The notes: generated from the sequence alone by a model not told the origin. A stretch of DNA of 64,000 bases from Bradyrhizobium sp. SSBR45G (GCF_030159255.1 NZ_BSCT01000005.1:62001-126000); one strand, 5' to 3'; counted from the first letter of the stretch, positions 34,922 through 44,082 are shown. Program-made: numbers and translations.

Positions 34922-36250
34922 TCACTCGCTCTCGGCCTTCTCCGCCTCATGGTCCTCCTTGAGATGCCGCTTGCGGATCTGGTGCGTCGTGAACCAGATC
35001 AGCGCGATCGCAACCGGCACGAAGGCGGCGGTGGCCAGCGTCGGCTCGACCGGCAGGCCGGTATCGTGCGCGCCCTTGGCGAGATAGCCGAACAGGCTGA
35101 CGACGTAATAGCCGATCGCGGCCACCGACAGGCCCTCGACCGTGCTCTGCAGCCGCAGCTGCAGCTTGGTGCGCTCGTTCATCGAGCGCAGCAGGTCGCG
35201 GTTCTGCTGCTCCAGCTCGACATTGACGCGGGTGCGCAGCAGATCGGCGGCGCGGGCGAGCTTGCGCGACAGATTGGACTGGCGGCCCTCGACCGCGTTG
35301 CAGGTGCGCATCGCCGGCGCGGTGCGGCGGGCGAGGAACGACGACCAGCTCGAATAGGGCGCGATCGGCTCACCCTCGATCACGGCGAGGCGCGACTGCA
35401 CCAGGTCGTAATAGGCGCGGCTGGCGCCGAACCGGAACAGGCTGCCGATGGCGCCGCGCTCCAGCAGCGCTTCGAGCTCGGTCAGCTCGCGCAGCAAATG
35501 GTTGTTGAGCTTGAACGACTGCGCGCCCTGCATCTCCGCGAGCACCTCGACCAGCCGACGCTCGATGCGGTCGACCTGTGGCGACAGCTCCAGGGCGACC
35601 GGCAGACCGAGCAGCGCCAGGGTACGATAGGTCTCGAGCTCCAGCACCCGCTGCACCAGCGCGCCCAGCCGCTCCGGCGTCGGCCCCTCGATGCAGACCA
35701 GGATGCGGGTGAAGCCGTCCTCGTCGAGGCGGAAGTCGGAGGCGAGCGCACCGATCGAGCCTTTCACCGCGACCAGCGCCAGGCTGCTCTTGTCAAACAG
35801 CGCTTCCGCACGCTTGACCGGATCGGTGACGCTCTCGACGCCGAGCTTGACCGCCACCAGCAGCTCGCCGGACAGCTTCATCGAGCCGATCAGCGCCTGC
35901 AGCTCCGGCGCGATCTCGCCGAACGGCCGCCGCGGCGCCTCGGCCGGCGGGCTCCAGATCCAGGTGAAGGTGGCGAACTCCGAATGCTGCTCCCAGCGCA
36001 GCCGCGCCGGGCCGATGACGACCTGGTGATGCTTGATGCCGGGCTCTGGCGCCGGCACGCCATGGCGGGCGCAGAACGCGGCGAGGCTGTCGCGATCGGC
36101 GGACGCGCTGTCGCCGGTCGCCATGAAGGCGAAGCGGATCACCGAGACCGGCTGTGTCAGCGGCGTGAACGGGCGCGCATGCACCTCGTTCAGCACGCTT
36201 TCGCGCAAGCCGTGCGACGTGAAGGCGGAGATGCCGAGAGAGGCGGTCAT
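34922..36250 (-). CDS. DUF3422 family membrane protein
   Basis: A 442-residue protein of the DUF3422 family. The N-terminus has LRESVLNEVHARPFTPL, a hallmark of the family, followed by a soluble domain, a coiled coil (SNLSRKLARAADLLRTRVNV) and two C-terminal membrane helices (SVAAIGYYVVSLFGYLA and PTLATAAFVPVAIALIWFTTHQ). The family is common in alphaproteobacteria and has no known role; the layout suggests a membrane sensor or transporter-associated protein. Confidence 0.88.
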   Translation of the reverse strand: MTASLGISAFTSHGLRESVLNEVHARPFTPLTQPVSVIRFAFMATGDSASADRDSLAAFCARHGVPAPEPGIKHHQVVIGPARLRWEQHSEFATFTWIWSPPAEAPRRPFGEIAPELQALIGSMKLSGELLVAVKLGVESVTDPVKRAEALFDKSSLALVAVKGSIGALASDFRLDEDGFTRILVCIEGPTPERLGALVQRVLELETYRTLALLGLPVALELSPQVDRIERRLVEVLAEMQGAQSFKLNNHLLRELTELEALLERGAIGSLFRFGASRAYYDLVQSRLAVIEGEPIAPYSSWSSFLARRTAPAMRTCNAVEGRQSNLSRKLARAADLLRTRVNVELEQQNRDLLRSMNERTKLQLRLQSTVEGLSVAAIGYYVVSLFGYLAKGAHDTGLPVEPTLATAAFVPVAIALIWFTTHQIRKRHLKEDHEAEKAESE

Positions 36251-36568
36251 CGGCAGGCTCCGCAGGTGGCCGCGCGTGGCGCCAAGGCGGCGATGTCGGT
36301 CGTCGACACGTCTCTAGCCGCACCGCGTGAGAGCGACAGCACTGCCGCGCCTGGAACGATCACCCCCACCATGCCGCTTTCCGCCTCCTTTGGCTCCCCG
36401 CCGCGCGATTCGCGCGCGCGACCCGTGTTGCAATCACTGTACCGCAATTCAATGACGGCGCCACGGGTGCGGCGGTGTCGCGCCGATGTCGCGCGTGGGA
36501 ATGCCGCCGCAGCGCCATGGGATTGCCGCTCGCCCGCTTGAGCCCACATCGCGCAGCGTGCGCCGTGC
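36251..36568. other. 318-base gap, nothing supported
   Basis: High-GC sequence upstream of the DUF3422 gene. Open frames on both strands are shadows without ribosome sites or motifs. Confidence 0.4.
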
Positions 36569-36770
36569 ACCTCTCCCCGCTCTATGCGGGGAGAGGTCGG
36601 ATTGCGCAGCAATCCGGGTGAGGGGCATGGCACCAGCGGAGCCGCATTGCAGCTCCATCGGACTCGTGCGCCGGCGCCGATCGCTGCACCACTCGCGCCG
36701 CTGCCCCTCACCCCGACCCTCTCAGCGCGAGCGAAGCTCGTCGCGGCCCCGTGAAGAACGGGGAGAGGGA
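36569..36770. repeat. paired palindromic repeat, CCTCTCCCC family
   Basis: Two inverted units face each other. The first (36569-36626) is CACCTCTCCCC ... GGGGAGAGG, a small GC hairpin (ATTGCGCAGCAAT) and GGGTGAGGGGC; the second (36703-36770) starts GCCCCTCACCCC and ends ACGGGGAGAGGG. A related pair lies at 38645-38778. Such elements are dispersed in rhizobial genomes. Confidence 0.8.
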
Positions 36771-36933
36771 GCGCACCGTCCGCGTCGCAAGAGATCGGCT
36801 CACACATGTCCAGATCACATCGGCCGCGTGAATGTCGACACGGCATGCCGCTCGTCCCTTCCCACGACACACCAAAACCTCCCGCGGCGCGATCGCACCC
36901 GAGATCATCGTCATCAAAACCCTCGTCGAATGC

Positions 36934-37012
36934 CGAGGGCGCAGGGAAGGCCGGGCCTCGACTGAGGCCCGTGGCCCGCCTGCGGAAAAATTGCAGGCGG
37001 CAGGTCCCACAG
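36934..37012 (+). repeat. truncated copy (copy A) of the structured 390-bp repeat
   Basis: About 79 bases match the 5' fifth of the elements at 49550 and 61646: the left outer arm GCGCAGGGAAGGCCGG (36939-36954), a seven-base stem GGGCCTC/GAGGCCC, and the A-loop hairpin CCGCCTGC/GCAGGCGG (36976-37000). The match stops after CAGGTCCCACAG, and the right outer arm is absent. Coding sequence of a vapC remnant begins at the break. Confidence 0.75.
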
Positions 37013-37149
37013 GCGGCGTCGCGCTTTCGGTGATGGACGGCTTCTTCGCTGCGACCGCCCTTGTGCGTGATTTGACGCTGGTGACGCGCAACGTGAAGGA
37101 CTTCGTGGCCACGGGCGCTCGCCTCTTCGATCCCTGGACAGATGGATAA
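37013..37149 (+). pseudogene. C-terminal remnant of a VapC/PIN-domain toxin
   Basis: The last 40-odd codons of a PIN-domain ribonuclease toxin remain: VMDGFFAATALVRDLTLVTR, then NVKDFVATGARLFDPW. The conserved Asp of the DGFFAATA helix and the TRN..DF motif are typical of the VapC family C-terminus. The N-terminal half, with the first catalytic acids, and a vapB antitoxin gene are missing. The fragment starts where repeat copy A ends, so the repeat or a deletion next to it disrupted the gene. It cannot be active. Confidence 0.7.
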
Positions 37150-37294
37150 CGTATTGGGTTCCGCAGCCCCCATGCGCGACGCACGCAGTTGTCACGCTGG
37201 GCGTGGTAGATCATAACGGCTTGGCCTTTCCTGCCATCCCCCGATGGTCCCGCACGTCCCCAATCTCCTTTTGCCCAGCCTGAACAGGACTCCC

Positions 37295-38599
37295 ATGACA
37301 ACGCTCTCCTCCATCGTCGCGCGCGGTGTCGCGCTGGTTGGCAATGCGGCGCTGCAGTGGCGCAAGTTGCAGGGGGAGACGCCGCAGCCGGCCTGGGGCG
37401 CGCAACCGCAGATTCCGGTCGCGAAGCCGCAGGGCCTACTGCCGACCCTGAAGATGCCGACGGCACGCGGCTGGCGCGATGGCGAGACGCCGGTGGCGGC
37501 GCCGGGGCTGAAGGTCAATGCGTTCGCCACCGGGCTCGACCATCCGCGCTGGATCTATGTGATGCCGGACAAGTCGGTGCTGATCGCGGAGTCGACGCAG
37601 GTGCCGAGCCCGGTGCGCAACATGTTCGGCTATGCGATGCAGGCGACGATGCGACGCGCCGCGGCGCTCGGCGTCAGCGCCAACCGCATCACCCGGCTGG
37701 TCGATGCCGATGGCGACGGCACCGCCGAGCGCCGCAATGCGTTCATGGAAAATCTCAGCCAGCCGTTCGGCATGGCGCTGGTCGGTAGCACGTTCTATGT
37801 CGGCAACACCGACGGCATCGTGGCCTTCCCCTACACGGACGGCGCCGAGCGCATCACTGCTCAGGGCCAGCGGCTGACGAATTTCAAGCCCGGCGGGCAC
37901 TGGACGCGCAGCCTGCTGGTCAGCCCCGACGGCACCAAGCTGTATGCCGGCGTCGGCTCGCTCAGCAACATCGCCGAGCAGGGCTTCGAGGTCGAGAAGG
38001 GCCGCGCCTGCATCTATGAGCTGGACATCGCGAGCGGCGCGAGCCGCATCTTCGCATCAGGCTTGCGCAATGCCGTCGGGCTGGCCTTCGAGCCGTCGAC
38101 GAAGGTGCTGTGGACCGTCGTCAACGAGCGCGACGGGCTCGGCGACGAGACCCCGCCGGACTATCTGACCTCGGTGCGCGACGGCGGCTTCTATGGCTGG
38201 CCCTATTGCTACTGGGGCAAGACGGTCGACGACCGCGTGCCGCAGGATCCCGCTTTGGTCGCGACCGCGCTGACGCCGGACTACGCGCTCGGCGGCCATA
38301 CCGCCTCGCTCGGCCTGTGCTGGCTGCCGGCGGGCACCCTGCCCGGCTTCCCCCAGGGCATGGTGATCGGCCAGCACGGCTCCTGGAACCGCAGCAAGCT
38401 GTCCGGCTACAAGGTCGTGTTCATCCCGTTCGAGAACGGCAAGCCGTCGGGCCCGGCGCGCGACATCCTCTCCGGCTTCCTGGCGCCGGACGAGAGCTTC
38501 TCCTATGGCCGCCCGGTCGGCGTCACGCTCGGACCGGACGGCTCGCTGCTGGTGGCCGACGATGTCGGCAACTGCATCTGGCGCGTGACGGCGGCTTGA
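37295..38599 (+). CDS. sorbosone/glucose dehydrogenase-like beta-propeller protein
   Basis: A 434-residue member of the PQQ-dependent sugar (sorbosone) dehydrogenase-like family. The N-terminal hydrophobic region may serve in export. Propeller blades are marked by FATGLDHPRWIYVMPDKSVLIAES, NAFMENLSQPFGMALVG, ASGLRNAVGLAFEPSTKVLWTVVNERD and the final GRPVGVTLGPDGSLLVADDVG motif. Members oxidise sugars in the periplasm, with electrons passing to quinone; activity is not shown here. ATG at 37295 has AGGA in front. The gene is flanked by paired palindromic repeats on both sides. Confidence 0.87.
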   Translation: MTTLSSIVARGVALVGNAALQWRKLQGETPQPAWGAQPQIPVAKPQGLLPTLKMPTARGWRDGETPVAAPGLKVNAFATGLDHPRWIYVMPDKSVLIAESTQVPSPVRNMFGYAMQATMRRAAALGVSANRITRLVDADGDGTAERRNAFMENLSQPFGMALVGSTFYVGNTDGIVAFPYTDGAERITAQGQRLTNFKPGGHWTRSLLVSPDGTKLYAGVGSLSNIAEQGFEVEKGRACIYELDIASGASRIFASGLRNAVGLAFEPSTKVLWTVVNERDGLGDETPPDYLTSVRDGGFYGWPYCYWGKTVDDRVPQDPALVATALTPDYALGGHTASLGLCWLPAGTLPGFPQGMVIGQHGSWNRSKLSGYKVVFIPFENGKPSGPARDILSGFLAPDESFSYGRPVGVTLGPDGSLLVADDVGNCIWRVTAA

Positions 38600-38644
38600 G
38601 GCTGCGCACAGTGCGTGTTGGAGAACGAGCCGGCAGCGGCAGGC

Positions 38645-38778
38645 CACCTCTCCCCGTCGGGGAGAGGTCGGCGCGCAGCGCCGGGTGAGGGGGTGTATCG
38701 ACACGATCAGGCGCATCTGAGCCCTCACCCGGATTGCATCTGACGATGCAATCCGACCTCTCCCTTCGGGAGAGGTGG
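38645..38778. repeat. paired palindromic repeat, CCTCTCCCC family
   Basis: Head-to-head inverted units: CACCTCTCCCCGTCGGGGAG then GGCGCGCAGCGCC and GGGTGAGGGGG, followed about 27 bases on by GCCCTCACCCGGATTGCATC, its partner GATGCAATCC, and TCCCTTCGGGAGAGGTG. It has the same design as the element at 36569-36770. It lies just past the sugar dehydrogenase stop and could act as a transcript end. Confidence 0.8.
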
Positions 38779-38835
38779 ACACCGCCGCTGCGGCGGGGGT
38801 CGGACATGATCCAAGTAGGTCATCCAAGTATGTCG

Positions 38836-39084
38836 TCAGTCGTGGCCGTAGTACTGGCGATTGCAGTAGCGGCGGCCGGCTTCGTGCTTCGCCGCGCGCT
38901 GGGCTGGAGTGGCGTTCGCCGGGATCAGGAAATTGCCGCTTGCAAACAGCTGCAGGCAATTGATGTAGTTCTTGTTGCCGAGCCACTCCCAGCCGGCCGA
39001 GGCCGGCGATGTCGATGCTGACGCGAGCAGGCCGGCGGTCGCGACGATGGCTGCGGCGGCGAACAGACGAATGCTGGTAGTCAT
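38836..39084 (-). CDS. small secreted protein of unknown function
   Basis: An 82-residue protein with a signal peptide (residues 1-30, MTTSIRLFAAAAIVATAGLL ... SPASAG). The mature 50 residues include WEWLGNKNYINCLQLFASGN and CNRQYYGHD with two Cys that could form a disulfide. ATG at 39084 has an AGGGAC leader. It is alone between the palindromic repeat and the small plus-strand gene. Similar short exported proteins are common in Bradyrhizobium, without known function. Confidence 0.75.
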   Translation of the reverse strand: MTTSIRLFAAAAIVATAGLLASASTSPASAGWEWLGNKNYINCLQLFASGNFLIPANATPAQRAAKHEAGRRYCNRQYYGHD

Positions 39085-39269
39085 GACCTTGTCCCTCGTT
39101 GCTTGAGGCTGCGCCCTGCAGCCGTTGGGGAGGATCATGACGATCAGGGCGCGCAGCGTCCGTGACCGTGCGCACATTTCGCTGATCGGCACGGGCGGAG
39201 GATGCGGCGTACGGCCGCGGAACAAGCCTCACGCCCGCGACGTTGTCCGACACAGCATAGGAGAGTTCA

Positions 39270-39443
39270 ATGGCCGACAACGTCAATCCGGACCGGAAGC
39301 AGCCGGGCGAGAACCACGAAGGCAAGTTCCACTACAATCCAGGCAACCAGGCCGGCAAGAGCGTCGAGGTCGGCAAGCCCGAAAGCGAGCAGGTCAACAA
39401 CAAGGACCGCATCGAGAACCGCGAGAAGCCGCAGTCGCGTTGA
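39270..39443 (+). CDS. small hydrophilic protein of unknown function
   Basis: A 57-residue, highly charged protein (MADNVNPDRKQPGENHEGKF ...) rich in Asn, Gln, Lys and Glu, without hydrophobic segments. The ATG at 39270 has GGAGAG four bases before it, a good ribosome site. The composition resembles disordered stress-type or regulatory proteins; no family match is claimed. It is followed 28 bases later by a REP-type palindrome. Confidence 0.65.
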   Translation: MADNVNPDRKQPGENHEGKFHYNPGNQAGKSVEVGKPESEQVNNKDRIENREKPQSR

Positions 39444-39470
39444 GCGAGCGGCATCTCTCTCGTCATGCCC

Positions 39471-39538
39471 GGGCTTGACCCGGGCATCCATCCTCTGCGG
39501 AAAGAAGATGGATGGCCGGGTCGAGCCCGGCCATGACG
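39471..39538. repeat. REP-type palindrome, GTCATGSCCGGG family
   Basis: Two imperfect copies of the CGTCATGCCCGGGCTTGACC / GGGTCGAGCCCGGCCATGACG unit face each other around TTCTGCGGAAAG. A second member is at 47762-47847. These are dispersed repeats of rhizobia, of transcription-end or REP type. Confidence 0.75.
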
Positions 39539-39559
39539 GCGGAGAGAGTATGGCCCGCC

Positions 39560-40375
39560 TTACTCCTCCAGCAGAAACGCCAATGCCTCGTCGCAGGGCG
39601 CCTCGACCTTCAGTGACAGCAGATCATCCGCACGCGTCCGGCCGAGATTGACGGCGGCGATCGGGATGCCGCGGTCGGCGGCGGCGCGCACGAAGCGGAA
39701 GCCGGAATAGACCATCAGCGAGGAGCCGACCACGAGCATGGCGTCGGCCTGGTCGACGTGATCGCACGCCGCGGCGACGACCTCGCGCGGCACGGTCTCG
39801 CCGAAGAACACGACGTCCGGCTTGAGGATGCCGCCGCAGGCGCGGCACGCCGGCACAATGAACGCTGCAAAATCGACACCGTCGAGATCGGCATCGCCAT
39901 CCGGCGCATCGGCGGCGTCATGCGCCAGCCATTGCGGATTGGCGCGACTGAGCTCCTCCTGGAACGCGGCCCGCGACAGCGTCGCGCCGCAGCCGAGGCA
40001 GCGCACCTGATCGAGCCGGCCGTGCAGATCAATCACGTTGCTGTTGCCGGCCGCTTGGTGCAGCCGGTCGACATTCTGCGTCACCAGCAGCGAGCTGCGG
40101 CCCTGCGCCTCCAAACGCGCCAGCGCGTGGTGCGCGCCGTTCGGCTGGGCGCGGCCGAAGCGCCGCCAGCCGACCATGCTGCGCGCCCAATAGCGGCGGC
40201 GCGTGTCCTCGGTGGCCATGAAGGCCTGGAAGGTCACCGGCGGGGTGCGCTTCCACTGCCCGTCGGTGTCGCGATAGTCCGGAATGCCGGAATTGGTGCT
40301 GCAGCCGGCGCCGGTGAGCACGACGATGCGGCTGTGGCTATCGATGAAGGATTTCAGCGCTGACGGATCGACCAT
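39560..40375 (-). CDS. SIR2-family NAD-dependent protein deacylase (sirtuin)
   Basis: A 271-residue sirtuin. The NAD-binding motif GAGCSTNSGIPDYRD (residues 22-36), the TQNVDRLH motif, the catalytic His in IDLHG and the paired zinc cysteines (CLGCG and CRACGG) are all present. The later PDVVFFGE and VVGSSLMVYSGF segments are also standard. It would deacylate lysine side chains in the cytoplasm. Start ATG at 40375. It stands between a small-gene region and the PuuE-like gene and is probably transcribed alone. Confidence 0.93.
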   Translation of the reverse strand: MVDPSALKSFIDSHSRIVVLTGAGCSTNSGIPDYRDTDGQWKRTPPVTFQAFMATEDTRRRYWARSMVGWRRFGRAQPNGAHHALARLEAQGRSSLLVTQNVDRLHQAAGNSNVIDLHGRLDQVRCLGCGATLSRAAFQEELSRANPQWLAHDAADAPDGDADLDGVDFAAFIVPACRACGGILKPDVVFFGETVPREVVAAACDHVDQADAMLVVGSSLMVYSGFRFVRAAADRGIPIAAVNLGRTRADDLLSLKVEAPCDEALAFLLEE

Positions 40376-40432
40376 GGCGCAGATGTAGGCGTCGGACGTC
40401 GCCGGCGCCAGTCCGTCACAGACCGAGGCCCG

Positions 40433-41344
40433 TCAGGTCGCGCCGGGCGGCGGCACCGTCGCCAGCCAGTGCCGGGCGATGTCGGCGCGCGGCGCGATCC
40501 AGGCGATACCGCTCGACGTTACATGTGCCAGGATGCGGTCGAGCGCGCCGATCCGGCCGGGGCGGCCGATCATGCGCAGATGCAGCCCGATCGACAGCAT
40601 TTTCGGCGCGGTCGCGCCCTCGCGCGCGAGCCAGTCGAAGGCGTCGATGACGTAGTCGGCGAAGTCGCCGCCGCGGAAGCGTGAGCCGTTGAAGAACTGC
40701 ATGTCGTTGCTGTCGAAGGCGTAGGGCAGCACCAGATGCGGGCGGCCGGCGACATCGACATAGTACGGCAGGTCGTCATTATAGGCATCGCTGTCGTAGA
40801 GAAAGCCGCCCTGCTCGGCCAGCAGCCGGCGGGTGTTCGGCGAACTCGCCGAGCGCGTGTGCCAGCCAAGCGGCGGCTTGCCGGTGACGCGCTGGATCGC
40901 CTCCGCGGTGCGGGCGATCACGCGCCGTTCCTCGGTCTCGCTCATGCCGGCATGGCTCTGCCAGCGCCAGCCATGCGCCGAAACTTCATGGCCGCGTGCG
41001 ACCGCATCACGCGCGAGATCCGGCGAGCGCTCGACGGCGCGGCCGCAGGCGCTGACCGTGACCTTGACGCCATGCACATCGAACAGATCCATGATGCGCC
41101 ACCATGCGGCGCGCGTGCCATATTCGAAATGGCTGTCGATGCAGGGATCGGGACCGTCGAGCCGGTGCACCACTTCGTAGATCGCCTCGTTGGTCGCATC
41201 GCCGTCCGACACGGAGAATTCCGAGCCCTCCTCGAAATTCACCACCAGCGACACCGCGACACGGGCGCCGTTCGGCCAGCGCGCATGCGGCGGGCGGCCG
41301 GCATAGCCGACGAGGTCACGGCGGAAGGCAGGCTGTGCGCTCAT
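40433..41344 (-). CDS. puuE: PuuE-like allantoinase/polysaccharide deacetylase family protein
   Basis: A 303-residue protein close to PuuE, the metal-independent allantoinase of the NodB superfamily. The VNFEEGSEFS element near residue 36, HFEYGTRAAWWRIMDLFDV, GHEVSAHGWRWQSH and the later GWHTRSASSPNTRRLL match the family. It would open the allantoin ring in the cytoplasm (purine breakdown), although related enzymes act on other substrates. It is last in a five-gene set with an ABC importer, four bases after the permease gene; a purine- or amide-derived substrate is inferred. Confidence 0.84.
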   Translation of the reverse strand: MSAQPAFRRDLVGYAGRPPHARWPNGARVAVSLVVNFEEGSEFSVSDGDATNEAIYEVVHRLDGPDPCIDSHFEYGTRAAWWRIMDLFDVHGVKVTVSACGRAVERSPDLARDAVARGHEVSAHGWRWQSHAGMSETEERRVIARTAEAIQRVTGKPPLGWHTRSASSPNTRRLLAEQGGFLYDSDAYNDDLPYYVDVAGRPHLVLPYAFDSNDMQFFNGSRFRGGDFADYVIDAFDWLAREGATAPKMLSIGLHLRMIGRPGRIGALDRILAHVTSSGIAWIAPRADIARHWLATVPPPGAT

Positions 41345-41348
41345 CGGT

Positions 41349-42149
41349 TCAATCCGCGGTTCCGGCCATGCGATGCAGGCCGACCAGGCGATCGCTGATC
41401 AGCAGCAACACGAGCGTGCCGGCGAGAATGAGAGTGGAGAGCGCGGCCAGCGTCGGATCGGGCGCCTCCTCGATATATTGCAGCATGCGGATCGGCAGCG
41501 TCTTGGAGCGCACGTCGGTGAGGAAGATCGAGACCGGATAGTTGTCGAACGAGGCGAGCAGGCTGAACAGGCCCGCGATCAGGAACGACGGCGCCAGCGC
41601 CGGCACCATCACCCTGATCACGCTGCCGGCATAGGTGCAGCCGAGCGTGCGCGCGGCCTCGATCAGGGTGAAGTCGAAGCGCGACAGGCCGGCGATCATG
41701 GTGCGCGCGACGTAGGGAAGCGTGACCACGAGATGCGCCACCAGCAGCGCGCTCCAGGTCGCGGTGAAGCCGATCATGCGGAAATATTGCAGCAGCGCGA
41801 TGCCGAGCACGAGGCCGGGCATCATCAAGGGTGAGACCAGCAGCGTGCCCAGCGCGGTGGCGCCGGGCAGCCTGCCGCGTGCAATCGCAATCGCGGCGAG
41901 CGTGCCTGCGACCAGCGACAGCGCGGTCGACAGCACCGCGATCTGCAGCGACAGCGACAGCGATGGCCAGAAGCCGTCGAGCCTGCCGATGCGCCCATAC
42001 CAGCGCGTCGACGCGCCGGAGAGCGGCAGGTCGAACACGGGCGTCGGCGAGAAGCTAGCCGCGGCGATCACGACCAGCGGCAGCAGCAGGAACAGCGCGA
42101 GCCCGATCGCGAGCACCCAGCAGATGATGATGGCGATGCGGCTCATCAT
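41349..42149 (-). CDS. ABC transporter permease, spermidine/putrescine type
   Basis: A 266-residue inner-membrane protein with six helices and the permease EAA loop (EAARTLGCTYAGSVIRVMVP, near residue 180). It resembles the PotC-type permeases that work with PotB, PotA and PotD proteins. It overlaps the other permease by four bases (ATGA at 42146-42149) and forms the second membrane subunit of the importer. Confidence 0.92.
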   Translation of the reverse strand: MMSRIAIIICWVLAIGLALFLLLPLVVIAAASFSPTPVFDLPLSGASTRWYGRIGRLDGFWPSLSLSLQIAVLSTALSLVAGTLAAIAIARGRLPGATALGTLLVSPLMMPGLVLGIALLQYFRMIGFTATWSALLVAHLVVTLPYVARTMIAGLSRFDFTLIEAARTLGCTYAGSVIRVMVPALAPSFLIAGLFSLLASFDNYPVSIFLTDVRSKTLPIRMLQYIEEAPDPTLAALSTLILAGTLVLLLISDRLVGLHRMAGTAD

Positions 42150-43012
42150 TTCGGCTCCCGCGACAGCATCGCGCTCAGCGCGACCACGATGACGGCAATC
42201 GCCAGCAGCACGACGCCGGCGGCGGCGCCGAAGCCGGGCTCGCGCGCCAGCAGATAGGCCTTGGCGATGGTGGTGGCGAGCGTCGGATATTTCTCGCCGA
42301 TCAAGAGCGTCGGCACGACATAGGCCGACACCGACAGCGAAAACACCAAAGCTACGCCGGCGATGATGCCGGGCAGGGTCAGCGGCAGGATGACGCGAAA
42401 GAACACGACGAACGGCGAGGCGCCGAGCGTCGCCGCGGCTTCGGCATAGCGGCCATCAAGCTGCGCGACCACGGCGTAGATCGGCAACACCATGAACGGC
42501 AGGAAGATGTTGACGGCGCCGACGATCAGCGCCGTCTGGGTGAAGATCATCCGGATCGGATCCTCGATGAGCCCGAGCGCGATCAGCACGGTGTTGATGA
42601 GGCCGTCGCTGCGCAACAGGATGGTCCAGGCGAAGGCCTTGACGATGACGGAGGCCGCCAGCGGAAGGAACAGCGTCGCCAGCAGGATCGAGCGCAACGC
42701 GCCGCGGGCGCGGGCCAGCGCGAACGCGGCGGGATAGGAGATCAGGAAGGCGATCAAGGTCGTCAGCAGGCCGAGCCGCAGCGAGTTCCAGATGACGCCG
42801 AGATAATAGGGCGTGCCGAGCAGCCGGACGTAATGCGCCGACGTGACACCGCCCTTGGCGTCGAGCACGCTGACGCCGAGCAGCAGCGCGAGCGGCAGCA
42901 CGAACACCAGCGCAATGATCAGTACCGAAGGCGCGACGAAGCCGAACGCGGCGAGCCGCTCGCGATCCGGTGCGGGCTTGACGATGGGCGCTGGTAGCAC
43001 GGCGTCGGTCAT
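42146..43012 (-). CDS. ABC transporter permease, spermidine/putrescine type
   Basis: A 288-residue PotB-type permease with six helices and an EAA loop (EAAATLGASPFVVFFRVILP). The N-terminal cytoplasmic tail (MTDAVLPAPIVKPAPDRERL) is followed by the first helix near residue 25. The ATG at 43012 overlaps the stop of the ATPase gene (43009). With the other permease, ATPase and binding protein it completes an importer. Confidence 0.92.
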   Translation of the reverse strand: MTDAVLPAPIVKPAPDRERLAAFGFVAPSVLIIALVFVLPLALLLGVSVLDAKGGVTSAHYVRLLGTPYYLGVIWNSLRLGLLTTLIAFLISYPAAFALARARGALRSILLATLFLPLAASVIVKAFAWTILLRSDGLINTVLIALGLIEDPIRMIFTQTALIVGAVNIFLPFMVLPIYAVVAQLDGRYAEAAATLGASPFVVFFRVILPLTLPGIIAGVALVFSLSVSAYVVPTLLIGEKYPTLATTIAKAYLLAREPGFGAAAGVVLLAIAVIVVALSAMLSREPK

Positions 43013-44082
43013 GAGGCCTCGGCGGCGAAAGCGAAGGTTTCGGCGACGGGCCAGGCGAAACGGACCTCGTCGTGCACGCGCGGCAGCTCGGCCTCGCGTC
43101 CCGACAGCTCCGCGAGCAGGCTCGCGCCGGCCCCGGCGTCGACATCGACCAGGGTCCGCGAGCCCTGGAACACGACCGAGCGCACGCGGCCGGATGCGGA
43201 GTTGGCGCCGTCGCCAGCGCCGAGCCGCAACTGCTCCGGCCGCGTCGCTATGATCACCGAGGCGCCGGGCTGGAACGCGCCGCGCGCCGAGAGCCGGCCG
43301 ACCGGCGTCACGACATCGACCATGCCGTCATGACCTCCGACCACCTGGCCGGCGATGCGCGTCGACAGGCCGACGAAGTTGAGGGCGAACAGGCTCGCAG
43401 GGCGCGCATACAGCTCGCGCGGCGCGGCGAGCTGCTCGATGCGGCCCTTGTTCATGACCGCGACGCGGTCCGACATCGTCAGCGCCTCGTCCTGGTCGTG
43501 GGTGACGAAGATCGCGGTCGCCTTGACCTCCTGCAGCAGGCGGCGCAGCTCGACCTGCATCTCCTCGCGCAGCTTGCGGTCGAGCGCCGACAGCGCCTCG
43601 TCGAACAGCAGCACGTCCGGCTCGACCGCGATCGCGCGCGCCAGCGCCACGCGCTGCTGCTGGCCGCCCGACAGCGCCGAGATGCGTCGGCCACCGAGAT
43701 GGCCCAGCTTGACCAGCGCCAGCGCCCGCTCCACCGCGCGGTCGATCTCGGCCTTCGGCGCGCCGCGCACCTTCAATCCGAAGGCGACATTGCCGGCGAC
43801 GGTGAGATGCGGAAACAGCGCGTAGCTCTGGAACACGACGCCGACATTGCGCCGGTGCGGCGGCACATCGGTGACGTCGCGCCCGGCCAGCGAAATCGTG
43901 CCGGTGTCCGGTGGCGCGAGGCCGGCGATGGCGCGCAGAAGCGTGGTCTTGCCGCAGCCGGAGGGCCCGAGCAGGGTGACCAGCTCGCCGCGCCCGATCG
44001 TCAGATCGACGCGATCGAGCACGGTCGTTGCACCGAAGCGCTTGGAGACTCCGCTGATGACGAGATGCGGCGCGGCGCTCAT
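43009..44082 (-). CDS. ABC transporter ATP-binding protein, PotA type
   Basis: A 357-residue ATPase. Walker A (LLGPSGCGKTTLL, near residues 35-47), the ABC signature (LSGGQQQRVALARAI), Walker B (VLLFDEALSALD) and the switch His (VTHDQDEAL) are intact. A C-terminal TOBE-like domain (about residue 250 onward) is present, as in PotA. ATG at 44082 overlaps the stop of the binding-protein gene as ATGA. It powers import through the two permeases. Confidence 0.94.
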   Translation of the reverse strand: MSAAPHLVISGVSKRFGATTVLDRVDLTIGRGELVTLLGPSGCGKTTLLRAIAGLAPPDTGTISLAGRDVTDVPPHRRNVGVVFQSYALFPHLTVAGNVAFGLKVRGAPKAEIDRAVERALALVKLGHLGGRRISALSGGQQQRVALARAIAVEPDVLLFDEALSALDRKLREEMQVELRRLLQEVKATAIFVTHDQDEALTMSDRVAVMNKGRIEQLAAPRELYARPASLFALNFVGLSTRIAGQVVGGHDGMVDVVTPVGRLSARGAFQPGASVIIATRPEQLRLGAGDGANSASGRVRSVVFQGSRTLVDVDAGAGASLLAELSGREAELPRVHDEVRFAWPVAETFAFAAEAS

